A stretch of 7,892 nucleotides of DNA from Actinomycetes bacterium (GTDB taxonomy: Bacteria > Actinomycetota > Actinomycetes > Actinomycetales > Cellulomonadaceae): positions 1-7,892 of the forward strand of contig JAEXPS010000142.1 in NCBI GenBank assembly GCA_023438885.1. Reading direction: 5' to 3'. The position numbers and the translations under genes are program-made. The notes under the pieces were generated by a model. It did not search any database, was not told where the DNA came from, and was given only the letters and a program-made list of their open reading frames with translations. Shown piece after piece: positions 1-6,822 of this stretch. The stretch's first letter is position 1. Each line of letters starts with the position of its first letter.

Positions 1-1343
1 CCCGGGGCGCGGGGGGGGGCGGGCGCGGGGGCGCCGACCTCGATGGACCACACGTCGAACGTCGCGGTGACGATCACCGGCGCGCCGCTCACATCCGCGG
101 GGCTGCCGCCGCGCGCCACCACCGCCGGCTCGAGCGCCCCCTCCAGCAGGCCGCTCACGGCCCACTCGCCGCCTCCGAGCACGTCGGCGGCGGCCGCAGC
201 GACGGCGCACAGGCGCGCCACCACGGCCGACTGCGCCGAGCCCAACGCGGACGTGCCGGCCACCAGCAGCCGCTCCGCGGTCACCGCCGGGTCGGCCTCG
301 GGGGGCAGCGCCAGCTGGCGCAGCCGCGCCCGGGCGCGCTTCGCGCGGTACTGCGCGGCATCGGCCCGGCGGAACAGCGCCCGGGCCGGGATGGCCCCGG
401 TGACGGCGGTGGACGCCAGGCCGTAGGAGATCGCCGCACCGTGGGGCAGCGGGTACGCCGCCACGTTGCGAGCCACGGCCTCCTGCACCGTGGTGCGGTG
501 ATGCCCCACGGTGACCAGGCAGAACTCGTCGCCGCCGATACGGCCGGCCGTCGATCCCGGAAGCTCCTCGGTGATGCGGCGCAGCACGTCCGCCACGGTG
601 CGCAGCAGGTCGTCGCCCGTCTCGTGGCCCAGCTCGTCGTTGACCCGCTTGAGCCCGTCCACGTCGCACATGACGATGCACGTCTCCTGGCCGGAGGCCA
701 GTGCGTGCTCCGCCGCGGAGTCCGCGACGCGGCGGTTGGCCAGCCCGGTCAGCGGGTCGTCGGCGACGAGGTGGCGCACCTGCCCCTCGAGGTCCACCCG
801 CGCGATCGCGCCGGCCGCCAGGCCGGCCAGCACCTCGGCGGCGGCGACCTCCGCCTCCGCGAACGGGTTCCCTGCGGCACGACGAAGCGCGGACAGCTGC
901 CCCCAGACCGCGCCGTTCACCACCACCGGCACGCCGATCGCGCACCTGGCCCCCAGCTCGCGCAGCGCGGCCACCTCGGCGGCATCGGACGCCGGGTCGG
1001 CGACGTCGGCGCGCCACGGCGCCCGCTCCCGGATCAGCGACCGCAGAGCCGGCCGCTGATCCGCGCGCACGGAGGTCTGCGCGACCAGCAGCTCGCGCAC
1101 GTCCCGGCCGGGCGGCGCGGCCGCGACCACGCGGCAGGTGTCCTGGGCGATGCGGGACAGCGCCGCGCTCGAGGCGTGCAGCACCTCGAGCGTCGCCTCC
1201 GCGGCGATCTCGGCGACGTCGCCGATGTCCCGCGCCATCTCGAGCCGGCGCGCCGCGGCGGCGATCTCGGGCACGCCGGGCAGCGGCGCGGCAGGCGGCG
1301 TCACGCCGCGCGCCTCACCCTCGGTGGTGCCGGCACGGGTCAC
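1..1343 (-). CDS. GAF-GGDEF protein, probable diguanylate cyclase (C-terminus beyond window)
   Basis: This frame is open from 1343 to the window edge (at least 447 residues, no stop seen). Residues about 25-180 look like a GAF sensor domain, including a core strand reading IGVPVVVNGAVWGQL. A GGDEF domain follows: DPLTGLANRR at 196-205, a metal-site segment CDVDGLKRVNDELGHETGDD, and an intact RIGGDEF with GGDEF at 270-274. By family knowledge such a domain makes cyclic di-GMP from two GTP. The RxxD inhibitory site usually found just before GGDEF is absent (LPGS there). Residues about 349-447 form an Ala-rich, partly helical extension that I cannot assign. No signal peptide or membrane segment is visible, so it is probably cytoplasmic. 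The start is uncertain: GTG at 1343 is used here, while an in-frame GTG at 1304 has a better purine-rich site (GGTGAGG) ahead of it. The gene follows the S9 peptidase gene by 87 bp on the same strand. Confidence 0.85.
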   Translation of the reverse strand, partial: MTRAGTTEGEARGVTPPAAPLPGVPEIAAAARRLEMARDIGDVAEIAAEATLEVLHASSAALSRIAQDTCRVVAAAPPGRDVRELLVAQTSVRADQRPALRSLIRERAPWRADVADPASDAAEVAALRELGARCAIGVPVVVNGAVWGQLSALRRAAGNPFAEAEVAAAEVLAGLAAGAIARVDLEGQVRHLVADDPLTGLANRRVADSAAEHALASGQETCIVMCDVDGLKRVNDELGHETGDDLLRTVADVLRRITEELPGSTAGRIGGDEFCLVTVGHHRTTVQEAVARNVAAYPLPHGAAISYGLASTAVTGAIPARALFRRADAAQYRAKRARARLRQLALPPEADPAVTAERLLVAGTSALGSAQSAVVARLCAVAAAAADVLGGGEWAVSGLLEGALEPAVVARGGSPADVSGAPVIVTATFDVWSIEVGAPAPAPPRAP

Positions 1344-1396
1344 CGGTTCATCATCACCGAACGGGGCCCACCTGCGGAGCCCCCCGAGGGCCGAAC

Positions 1397-1411
1397 GGGT
1401 GCATTGCACCC
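1397..1411. repeat. Small palindrome upstream of the GGDEF gene
   Basis: GGGTGCATTGCACCC is a perfect 7-bp inverted repeat around a single T. It lies in the 87-bp gap between the peptidase stop and the GGDEF start. It could be an operator or a weak stem after the peptidase gene. No run of T follows on the minus strand, so a classical intrinsic terminator is not supported. In the same gap CCGAACGGG occurs twice, at 1357-1365 and 1391-1399. Function is inference only. Confidence 0.35.
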
Positions 1412-1430
1412 ACGGATTTCGCCCACGGGC

Positions 1431-3479
1431 TCAGCCGAGCAGCGCCGGGTACTCCGCCGCCTCACCCAGCACGTGCTCCGAGAGGAACGCGAACACCGTC
1501 CCGTACCAGACCGCCGCGTGCTGCGGAGTCAGCACCCAGTGGTTCTCGTCGGGGAAGTAGAGGAAGCGATGCGGCGTGTTCCCCTCGTCGTCCGTGGCGA
1601 GCTGGGAAGCCGAGAGCAGCTCGTACCAGAGCCGCAGGCCCTCGCCGATCGGCACGCGGTAGTCCCGGTCGCCGTGCACCACGAGCATCGGCGTGCGGAT
1701 CTGCTCCACGTGCAGGTGCGGCGAGTTCTCGAGCGCCATCTGCGGCGTCATCTCCTGGCGCCAGTAGAAGGACGCGTCGGTCGTCGGCCCGAACTGGTCC
1801 AGCGCCCAGAGCGAGGCGTGGGTGACGATCGCGCGGAACCGGTCGGTGTGACCGGCCACCCAGTTCGCCATGTACCCGCCGAACGAGCCGCCCATCGCGG
1901 CGATCCGGTCCGCGTCGATGTCCGGCCGGGTCAGCGCCGCGTCCGTCGCCGCCATCAGGTCGGTGTACGGGTTGCCGCCCCACTGGCCCCAGCCCCGCTG
2001 CACGAACTCCTGGCCGTAGCCGGTCGACAGCGCCGGGTCCGGCAGCAGAACCGCGTATCCCTGAGCCACCAGCAGCCACGGGCACCAGCGCCACGACCAG
2101 TCGTTCCAGGAGCCGAGCGGGCCTCCGTGGATCCACAGCAGCAACGGTGCCTTGGCGTCCGGCGAGGCGCCCTCCGGCAGGGCCAGCCAGGCGCGCACGC
2201 GCGTGCCGTCCACGCCGGTGGTCTCGATCTCCTCGAGGCGGCCCGGCAGCTCCGGCAGCGGGGCGGGCCCCAGCAGGGGCTCCGCGGCCACGGGGGCCGT
2301 CGCGGTCAGGGAGATCCGCACCGGGTGCGCGGGGTAGGCGTACGACGAGCGCAGCGCGTACGCCGTCGCTCCGTCCGGCGCCACCTGCACGGCGCCGAAG
2401 CAGGCGTCGTCGCTGGTGACGCGGGTGACGGTGCCGTCGAGGGAGAGCCGGAACACCGGCTTGCGGCCGTCGTCGTCCGCGGTGACCAGCAGGCCGTCCG
2501 AGCTGGGCAGCCACACCGCAGCCTCGGGCCACCGGTCCCACTCTTCCGTCAGCACGCGCGGCTCGCCGCCGGCGATCGGGACGAGGGCGAGGTCCACCTG
2601 CGGGGCGCGATCCGGCGCGGCGATGGTCTCGCGGCGGAACACCACCCACTGCCCGTCGGGAGAGATCACCGGGTCCGCGGCGTCGTACGCCGGGTCGCTG
2701 ACCAGCGTGCGGCGCTCGCCGGTGGCGACGTCGATCACCACGAGGTCCATGTGGCGGTCGGCCTTCGCGCCGGCTCGGTCCCAGCCGGTGACGAGCGTGG
2801 AGCCGTCCGGCGAGATCGCCGTGTGCTGCTCGTGGAGCACCGCGCCGATGCCCGGGGTCACGTCGCGGAGGGTGACGCGAGGCTCGGCGATGCCCGCGGC
2901 GGCCGCGCCGGCCTCCAGCGTGCCGACGAACAGGTGCGGCACGTCCGGCCCCAGGTCGTGGTCCCAGAACCGCACCGGGTACCCGGTGTGCAGGATCGCC
3001 GCGACCTTCTTGTCCTTGCGCTCCTTGTGCGCCTTCTCGTCCGCCTCGTCGTCCGCCGAACGGGGCAGCACCCCCGAGCCGACGACGAGCGCGGGGACGT
3101 CCTTCGCCACGGCCAGGCCGCCGATGCCGCCGGCGCGGTGCGCGACGACGCGCGCCTCCCCGCCGCGCGCCGGGAGGAGCCAGAGGTCGGCGCCCTCCTC
3201 GTCCCCGTCCTTGGACTCGGGGTCGGGACGGCCGGAGGTGAAGAGCAGGTCGCCGTCCGGGGTGAACGCTGCGCCGCCCTCGCCCTTGGCGCTGCGAGTC
3301 AGGCGCTGCGCCGGCGCGACGCCTGCCGGGTCGACCTCCCAGAGCGCGGTGACGAACTTGGTCCCCTTCGGGTCCAGAGTCGCCACCGCCGTCACCAGGC
3401 GCGTGCCGTCCGGAGACAGCACCAGGCCGGAGAGGCGGGGCAGGGCGTTGTAGGACCCGAGGTCGTGGAACGCAGTCAC
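1431..3479 (-). CDS. S9-family serine peptidase (prolyl oligopeptidase / acylaminoacyl-peptidase type)
   Basis: This is a 682-residue protein, a normal size for an S9 peptidase. The N-terminal part, about residues 1-400, is a beta-propeller with repeated SPDG-type blade motifs (LSPDGTRLV, FTPDGDLLF, ISPDGSTLV, ISPDGQWVV). It includes a Lys/Glu-rich charged loop near residues 141-158. The C-terminal part is an alpha/beta-hydrolase with a complete triad: Ser532 in GGSFGGYMANW, Asp606 in HGDRDYRVP, and His647 in DENHW. In this family the propeller limits access so that short peptides are cleaved. No signal peptide is seen, so a cytoplasmic peptide-degrading role is likely; the exact substrate cannot be read from sequence. 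The GTG start at 3479 is chosen because the protein becomes family-like from MTAFHDLGSYNALPRLSG, AGGAA lies 8-12 bases upstream (3487-3491), and an earlier in-frame start at 3629 would run into the divergent VOC gene. Confidence 0.93.
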   Translation of the reverse strand: MTAFHDLGSYNALPRLSGLVLSPDGTRLVTAVATLDPKGTKFVTALWEVDPAGVAPAQRLTRSAKGEGGAAFTPDGDLLFTSGRPDPESKDGDEEGADLWLLPARGGEARVVAHRAGGIGGLAVAKDVPALVVGSGVLPRSADDEADEKAHKERKDKKVAAILHTGYPVRFWDHDLGPDVPHLFVGTLEAGAAAAGIAEPRVTLRDVTPGIGAVLHEQHTAISPDGSTLVTGWDRAGAKADRHMDLVVIDVATGERRTLVSDPAYDAADPVISPDGQWVVFRRETIAAPDRAPQVDLALVPIAGGEPRVLTEEWDRWPEAAVWLPSSDGLLVTADDDGRKPVFRLSLDGTVTRVTSDDACFGAVQVAPDGATAYALRSSYAYPAHPVRISLTATAPVAAEPLLGPAPLPELPGRLEEIETTGVDGTRVRAWLALPEGASPDAKAPLLLWIHGGPLGSWNDWSWRWCPWLLVAQGYAVLLPDPALSTGYGQEFVQRGWGQWGGNPYTDLMAATDAALTRPDIDADRIAAMGGSFGGYMANWVAGHTDRFRAIVTHASLWALDQFGPTTDASFYWRQEMTPQMALENSPHLHVEQIRTPMLVVHGDRDYRVPIGEGLRLWYELLSASQLATDDEGNTPHRFLYFPDENHWVLTPQHAAVWYGTVFAFLSEHVLGEAAEYPALLG

Positions 3480-3537
3480 GGCCCCGTTCCTATCACGGCT
3501 GCTCCACTGTCGGTGCCGGGCGTTACCGTCGCTGGGT
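3480..3537. promoter_or_regulatory. Divergent intergenic region between the peptidase and VOC genes
   Basis: These 58 bp separate two head-to-head starts, so promoters for both directions must lie here or extend into the coding regions. The peptidase side has a ribosome-binding sequence at 3487-3491. On the minus strand TGATAG just upstream is only weakly like a -10 box. No convincing -35/-10 pair is visible on either strand, and the VOC start has only a weak GCTGGG ahead of it. Confidence 0.35.
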
Positions 3538-3963
3538 ATGGAGATCTCTTTCATCGCGGGCTTCGGCCCCATCACCCGTGACGCCGATGCCCGCGACTTC
3601 TGGGGTGGCGCGCTGCGTCTGCCGCTCACGGAGATCGCGCCGGGCTACTGGGGTACCGAAGCGGGTTCGCTGGCCGGTGCCAACGGCTTCGCCCTGTGGC
3701 CCCTGGAGCACGCCGCCGAGTCGGTGTTCGGCAGCTCGGCATGGCCCGGCGACCTGCCGGTGCCGCAGGCGTGGGTCGAGTTCGACGTGGCGTCGCCGGC
3801 GGCGGTCGCCGCGGCGGTCGAGGAGCTGCGCGGCACAGGTCAGCGGGTGCTCACCGAGGCGCAGGACGAGCCCTGGGGGCAGACGACGGCACGGCTGCTC
3901 AGCCCGGAAGGGCTGCTGGTGGGTATCACGTACACGCCGTGGCTGCACGGGGAGCCCACGTGA
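3538..3963 (+). CDS. VOC-superfamily (glyoxalase/bleomycin-resistance fold) protein
   Basis: This is a 141-residue protein with the layout of a single VOC domain: an opening beta strand and helix (ISFIAGFGPITRDADARDFW, residues 3-22), a middle strand QAWVEFDVAS (77-86), a helix rich in Ala and Glu, and a closing segment ending ARLLSPEGLLVGITYTP (118-134). VOC proteins include lyases, dioxygenases and drug-binding proteins, so the fold does not give the reaction. At the usual C-terminal metal-ligand position (Glu in typical DPDGNxxEL motifs) this protein has Gly129, so a metal-independent binding or sequestration role is possible. It is cytoplasmic with no signal peptide. Its stop overlaps the start of the DNA glycosylase gene by 4 bp, so the two are almost certainly co-transcribed and translationally coupled. 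Function is otherwise unknown. Confidence 0.85.
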   Translation: MEISFIAGFGPITRDADARDFWGGALRLPLTEIAPGYWGTEAGSLAGANGFALWPLEHAAESVFGSSAWPGDLPVPQAWVEFDVASPAAVAAAVEELRGTGQRVLTEAQDEPWGQTTARLLSPEGLLVGITYTPWLHGEPT

Positions 3964-4778
3964 TCGAGCTGCCCGAGGCGGCGACGATCGCCGCCCAGGC
4001 GGCGGACGCGCTGACGGGCCGCACGGTGGTGTCGGCCGTGGCGGGGGCGAGCCCGCACAAGTTCGGCTGGTTCGGGGGCGACCCGGCGACCTACGGCGAG
4101 CGGTACACCGGCTGCCGCATCGAGGGCGCCTCGGCGTGGGGAGGCCTCGTCGAGGTCTACTCCGACGGGCCCACCCTCCTGTTCCAGGACGGACCGAACC
4201 CCCGCCTGCTGCCGCCCGGCACGCCGCCGCCGGCGCGGCACCAGCTGCTGGTGGAGCTCGACGACGGTTCGCACCTGGTGTGCGTGGTCGCGATGTACGG
4301 CGGCATGGTGCTGGTGGCGCCCGACGACCCACCCGACGAGTACGTGCTCGCGGCCCGCACCGCGCCGTCACCTCTGGGTCCGGAGTTCTCCGACGAGCAC
4401 TGGGACACGCTGCTGGCGGGCGACGAGAAGCTCAACGTCAAGGCGCTGCTCGCCACGAAGCAGCGCATCCCCGGGCTCGGCAACGGCGTGCTCCAGGACA
4501 TCTGCTGGACGGCGGAGGTGGACCCGCGGCGCAAGGTCGGTTCGCTGTCCGACGACGAGCGGGCCGGGCTCCTGGCCGCGGTGCGTGGCGTGCTGGCCGA
4601 GATGACGAGGCTGGGTGGTCGCTCGACGGAGAAGGACTTGCACGGCAACCCCGGCGGTTACGCCGTGGTGATGCAGCGCGCCGCGCTGGACCGGCCCTGT
4701 CCCCGTTGCGGCGGGACGGTGACCAAGCAGGCGCTGCTGGGCGGCGCGGTCTACGTCTGCGGCGGCTGCCAGCGGTAG
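3960..4778 (+). CDS. Divergent Fpg/Nei-family DNA glycosylase with C-terminal zinc finger
   Basis: This is a 272-residue protein, the standard length for formamidopyrimidine-DNA glycosylase / endonuclease VIII. It begins MIELPEAATIA, matching the family's MPELPEVE start except that Ile2 replaces the catalytic proline, while Glu3 is kept. A helix-two-turn-helix region is clear at about 157-185, with IPGLGNGVLQD carrying the DNA-contacting Asn175. The protein ends in a zinc finger with Cys247, Cys250, Cys267 and Cys270 (CxxC-16-CxxC). The Arg normally placed 5 residues before the third Cys is Gly here, and the usual basic GRRGKY loop near residue 57 is replaced by ASAWGG. From memory, a clade with this MIELPEA start exists in other bacteria; its substrate is not clear to me. 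The GTG start at 3960 is supported by that N-terminus, by GGGGAG at 3949-3954, and by the GTGA overlap with the VOC stop. A role in DNA base repair or lesion recognition is inferred. Confidence 0.9.
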   Translation: MIELPEAATIAAQAADALTGRTVVSAVAGASPHKFGWFGGDPATYGERYTGCRIEGASAWGGLVEVYSDGPTLLFQDGPNPRLLPPGTPPPARHQLLVELDDGSHLVCVVAMYGGMVLVAPDDPPDEYVLAARTAPSPLGPEFSDEHWDTLLAGDEKLNVKALLATKQRIPGLGNGVLQDICWTAEVDPRRKVGSLSDDERAGLLAAVRGVLAEMTRLGGRSTEKDLHGNPGGYAVVMQRAALDRPCPRCGGTVTKQALLGGAVYVCGGCQR

Positions 4779-4788
4779 GGGTTGCCGG

Positions 4789-6822
4789 CTACTGCTCCCG
4801 GTCGCGATCGGCGAGGCGGGCGAGCATGGCGTTGTACTCGTCCATCTCGACGTCGCCCTCGCGGGCGACGCGGCGGTCGCGGCGGCGGGCCGTGCGCTCG
4901 TCGGCCCCCGCCCCGGCGACCGCGCCCGCGCTGGCCAGCGCGAGGGTCGGCAGTTCGCCGATGCCCCATGCCCAGGAGCCGCCGAGCTGCTGGTCCCTGA
5001 TCGCACTCGGCCCCCACGGCCGGCCCATCAGGCCGAACCAGTCGGCGACGAGCAGCTCGTTGCCCGAGACCAGCGCCACGCCGAAGAACGCGTGGAACGC
5101 CATCGTCGCGAACAGCAGCAGCAGCCGCTGCGGGTAGGGCGGTCGGCTGGGACCGGGGTCGATGCCGATCAGCGCGTTGGCGAACAGGTACCCCGCCAGG
5201 CTGAAGTGCACCACCATGAACAGGTGCCCCTCGGGGGTGCGCAGGGACCAGCCGAAGATCGCGGAGTAGTAGAAGACGATCATCGAGCCGGCGAAGTTCA
5301 CCGCCGCGACGATCGGGTTCGAGAAGAAGCGCGCCACCCGGCTGTGCACCAGCGTCAGCAGCCACTCGCGCGGGCCGCGCGAGGAGTCGCCGGGAGCCGT
5401 GGTGACGCGCGCCGGCAGGGCGCGCAGCGCCAGCGTCACCGGCGCGGCCAGCACCACCAGGATCGGGATCACCATCGCCAGCACCATGTGCTGCACCATG
5501 TGCGCGCTGAACAGCACGTGGCCGTAGACGTTGGGGCCGCCGCTCGTCGTCCAGCCGAAGATCACCATCCCCGCGACCCACGAGGCCGTGCGGGGCCGGG
5601 GCCAGGCGTCGCCGCGCCGCCGCAGGCGCCGCACCCAGCGCAGGTACATGACGAGACCGGCCAGGGCCGCCGCCGCCAGCACCGGCTCCACGCGCCACTG
5701 GGTGAGCCAGGCGGCGCCCACGGGCTCGGGGGGCAGCGGGTGGCCGGTGAGGATGTAGGCCGGGGTCGGGTCGGCGGGCGGCAGCTCCGACGCGGGCGGC
5801 GGAGAGCCGGCGAGCGCCACGGCCACCCCGGTGACCGCCCCCATCACGGCGACCTCGACGAGCACCAGGCGCCAGAACAGCCGGTCGCGGCCGGAGCGCA
5901 ACCGCGGGATCGTCGCGCGGCGGTGCGCCAGGCCGAGCGCGCCCAGCGTCGCCAGGAGCACGACCTTGGCGACGAGGAGCACGCCGTAGCGGGTGCCCAG
6001 GTCGGCGGGGCTGTCGAGACGAATCACGCCGCTGACCAGCCCCGACGCCGCCACGCCGACCAGACACCAGCCGGCCACCACCGAGTAGCGCGCGGCGGCG
6101 AGCCGCAGGTCCGGGCCGAGACGCCCGCCCACCATGGCCAGTGTCGCCAGCCCGCCGACCCACACTGCAGCGCCCACCAGGTGCAGCAGCATCGAGGAGG
6201 TCGCCAGGCCGTGGTTCGCCGCACCGGCCGCGTGACCGGTGCCGGCCTGGAGCCAGAATGCCGCGAGCACCAGGAGGCAGGTCCAGGCAGCTCCGGTGGG
6301 TGTGCGCACGACGAGCGCACAGGCGGTCATCGCGGCGGTCGCCAGGACGACGCCGGCCAGCGCCCGGCCGATGCCGACCTGTGTCGCGAACAGCCACAGC
6401 TCGTCGCCGAACCGCTCCGACGTCAGGGGGCGGCCGGCCACCTGGGCGTAGGTGAACACCAGCTCCGCGACGGCCAGGACCGTCCACGCACCGGCCGACA
6501 CCACCGCCAGCCGTTGCCCCATCGCCCATGCGCCGTCGGCGGTACGGCGAGGCAGCACCGCCGCGGTCATGACGAGCGAGCCCGCCGCCAGGGCGGCGGC
6601 CAGGCGCGTCAGGACGGAGACCGCCGGCAGGCCCCACCGCACCACCGCACCGGGGTCACCGAGCAGCACCGCGGCGGCCGCGCCGGTGAAGGCGACGCCG
6701 ACGAGAGCGGCCACGACTCCCGTCGTCGCCAGGACCGCCGGCACGGTGGCGGTTGCGCGCACGCCCACCGGGGCCGGGGCGGCGAGGGCCATCTCGGCCG
6801 GCGGCGACGGGACAGCGGTCAC
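4789..6822 (-). CDS. CopD-CtaG fusion: copper-transport and cytochrome c oxidase assembly membrane protein
   Basis: This is a 677-residue polytopic membrane protein with about 16 hydrophobic segments. Residues about 25-340 match CopD, with nine probable membrane spans and a His/Met-containing stretch GHAAG-AANHG-MLLHLVG (His197, His204, His214). Residues about 375-640 match the CtaG (caa3-type oxidase assembly factor) family: GHVLFSAHMVQHMVLAM (His435, His441, His445), VVHFSLAGYLFANALIGIDP (His539) and MAFHAFFGVAL (His577). A charged cytoplasmic tail ends with DEYNAMLARLADRD. CopD proteins move copper across the membrane with CopC, and CtaG helps place copper in cytochrome oxidase, so the fusion suggests direct hand-over. 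This fused form is known in actinobacteria. The GTG start at 6822 overlaps the copC stop by 4 bp (GTGA), implying translational coupling. The gene ends 10 bp from the convergent glycosylase gene, with no clear terminator hairpin between them. Confidence 0.93.
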   Translation of the reverse strand: MTAVPSPPAEMALAAPAPVGVRATATVPAVLATTGVVAALVGVAFTGAAAAVLLGDPGAVVRWGLPAVSVLTRLAAALAAGSLVMTAAVLPRRTADGAWAMGQRLAVVSAGAWTVLAVAELVFTYAQVAGRPLTSERFGDELWLFATQVGIGRALAGVVLATAAMTACALVVRTPTGAAWTCLLVLAAFWLQAGTGHAAGAANHGLATSSMLLHLVGAAVWVGGLATLAMVGGRLGPDLRLAAARYSVVAGWCLVGVAASGLVSGVIRLDSPADLGTRYGVLLVAKVVLLATLGALGLAHRRATIPRLRSGRDRLFWRLVLVEVAVMGAVTGVAVALAGSPPPASELPPADPTPAYILTGHPLPPEPVGAAWLTQWRVEPVLAAAALAGLVMYLRWVRRLRRRGDAWPRPRTASWVAGMVIFGWTTSGGPNVYGHVLFSAHMVQHMVLAMVIPILVVLAAPVTLALRALPARVTTAPGDSSRGPREWLLTLVHSRVARFFSNPIVAAVNFAGSMIVFYYSAIFGWSLRTPEGHLFMVVHFSLAGYLFANALIGIDPGPSRPPYPQRLLLLFATMAFHAFFGVALVSGNELLVADWFGLMGRPWGPSAIRDQQLGGSWAWGIGELPTLALASAGAVAGAGADERTARRRDRRVAREGDVEMDEYNAMLARLADRDREQ

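Noticed and set aside
441..3581. Plus-strand open frame of 1046 codons
   Set aside because: Its translation is low-complexity Arg/His/Gly/Val-rich sequence with no motifs, and it lies opposite the clear GGDEF and S9 peptidase genes. Long antisense frames are common in DNA this GC-rich.
3480..3629. Fifty-residue upstream extension of the S9 peptidase
   Set aside because: The extension would overlap the divergent VOC gene and does not look like a peptidase N-terminus. The GTG at 3479 has a ribosome-binding site and gives the expected start.
3696..3959. Upstream in-frame start for the DNA glycosylase
   Set aside because: It would lie inside the VOC gene and add Arg/Gly-rich sequence before the MIELPEA start, which must be N-terminal in this family.
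4760..4815. Possible bidirectional terminator between the convergent glycosylase and copD-ctaG genes
   Set aside because: Only short, imperfect pairings such as CCGGTCGCGATCGG are present, inside coding sequence and with no T-run, so a terminator is not supported.
4751..6637. Minus-strand open frame of 628 codons in a second frame over copD-ctaG
   Set aside because: It is rich in Arg, Gly, Ala and Pro with no membrane segments or motifs, while the overlapping frame gives a clear CopD-CtaG protein.
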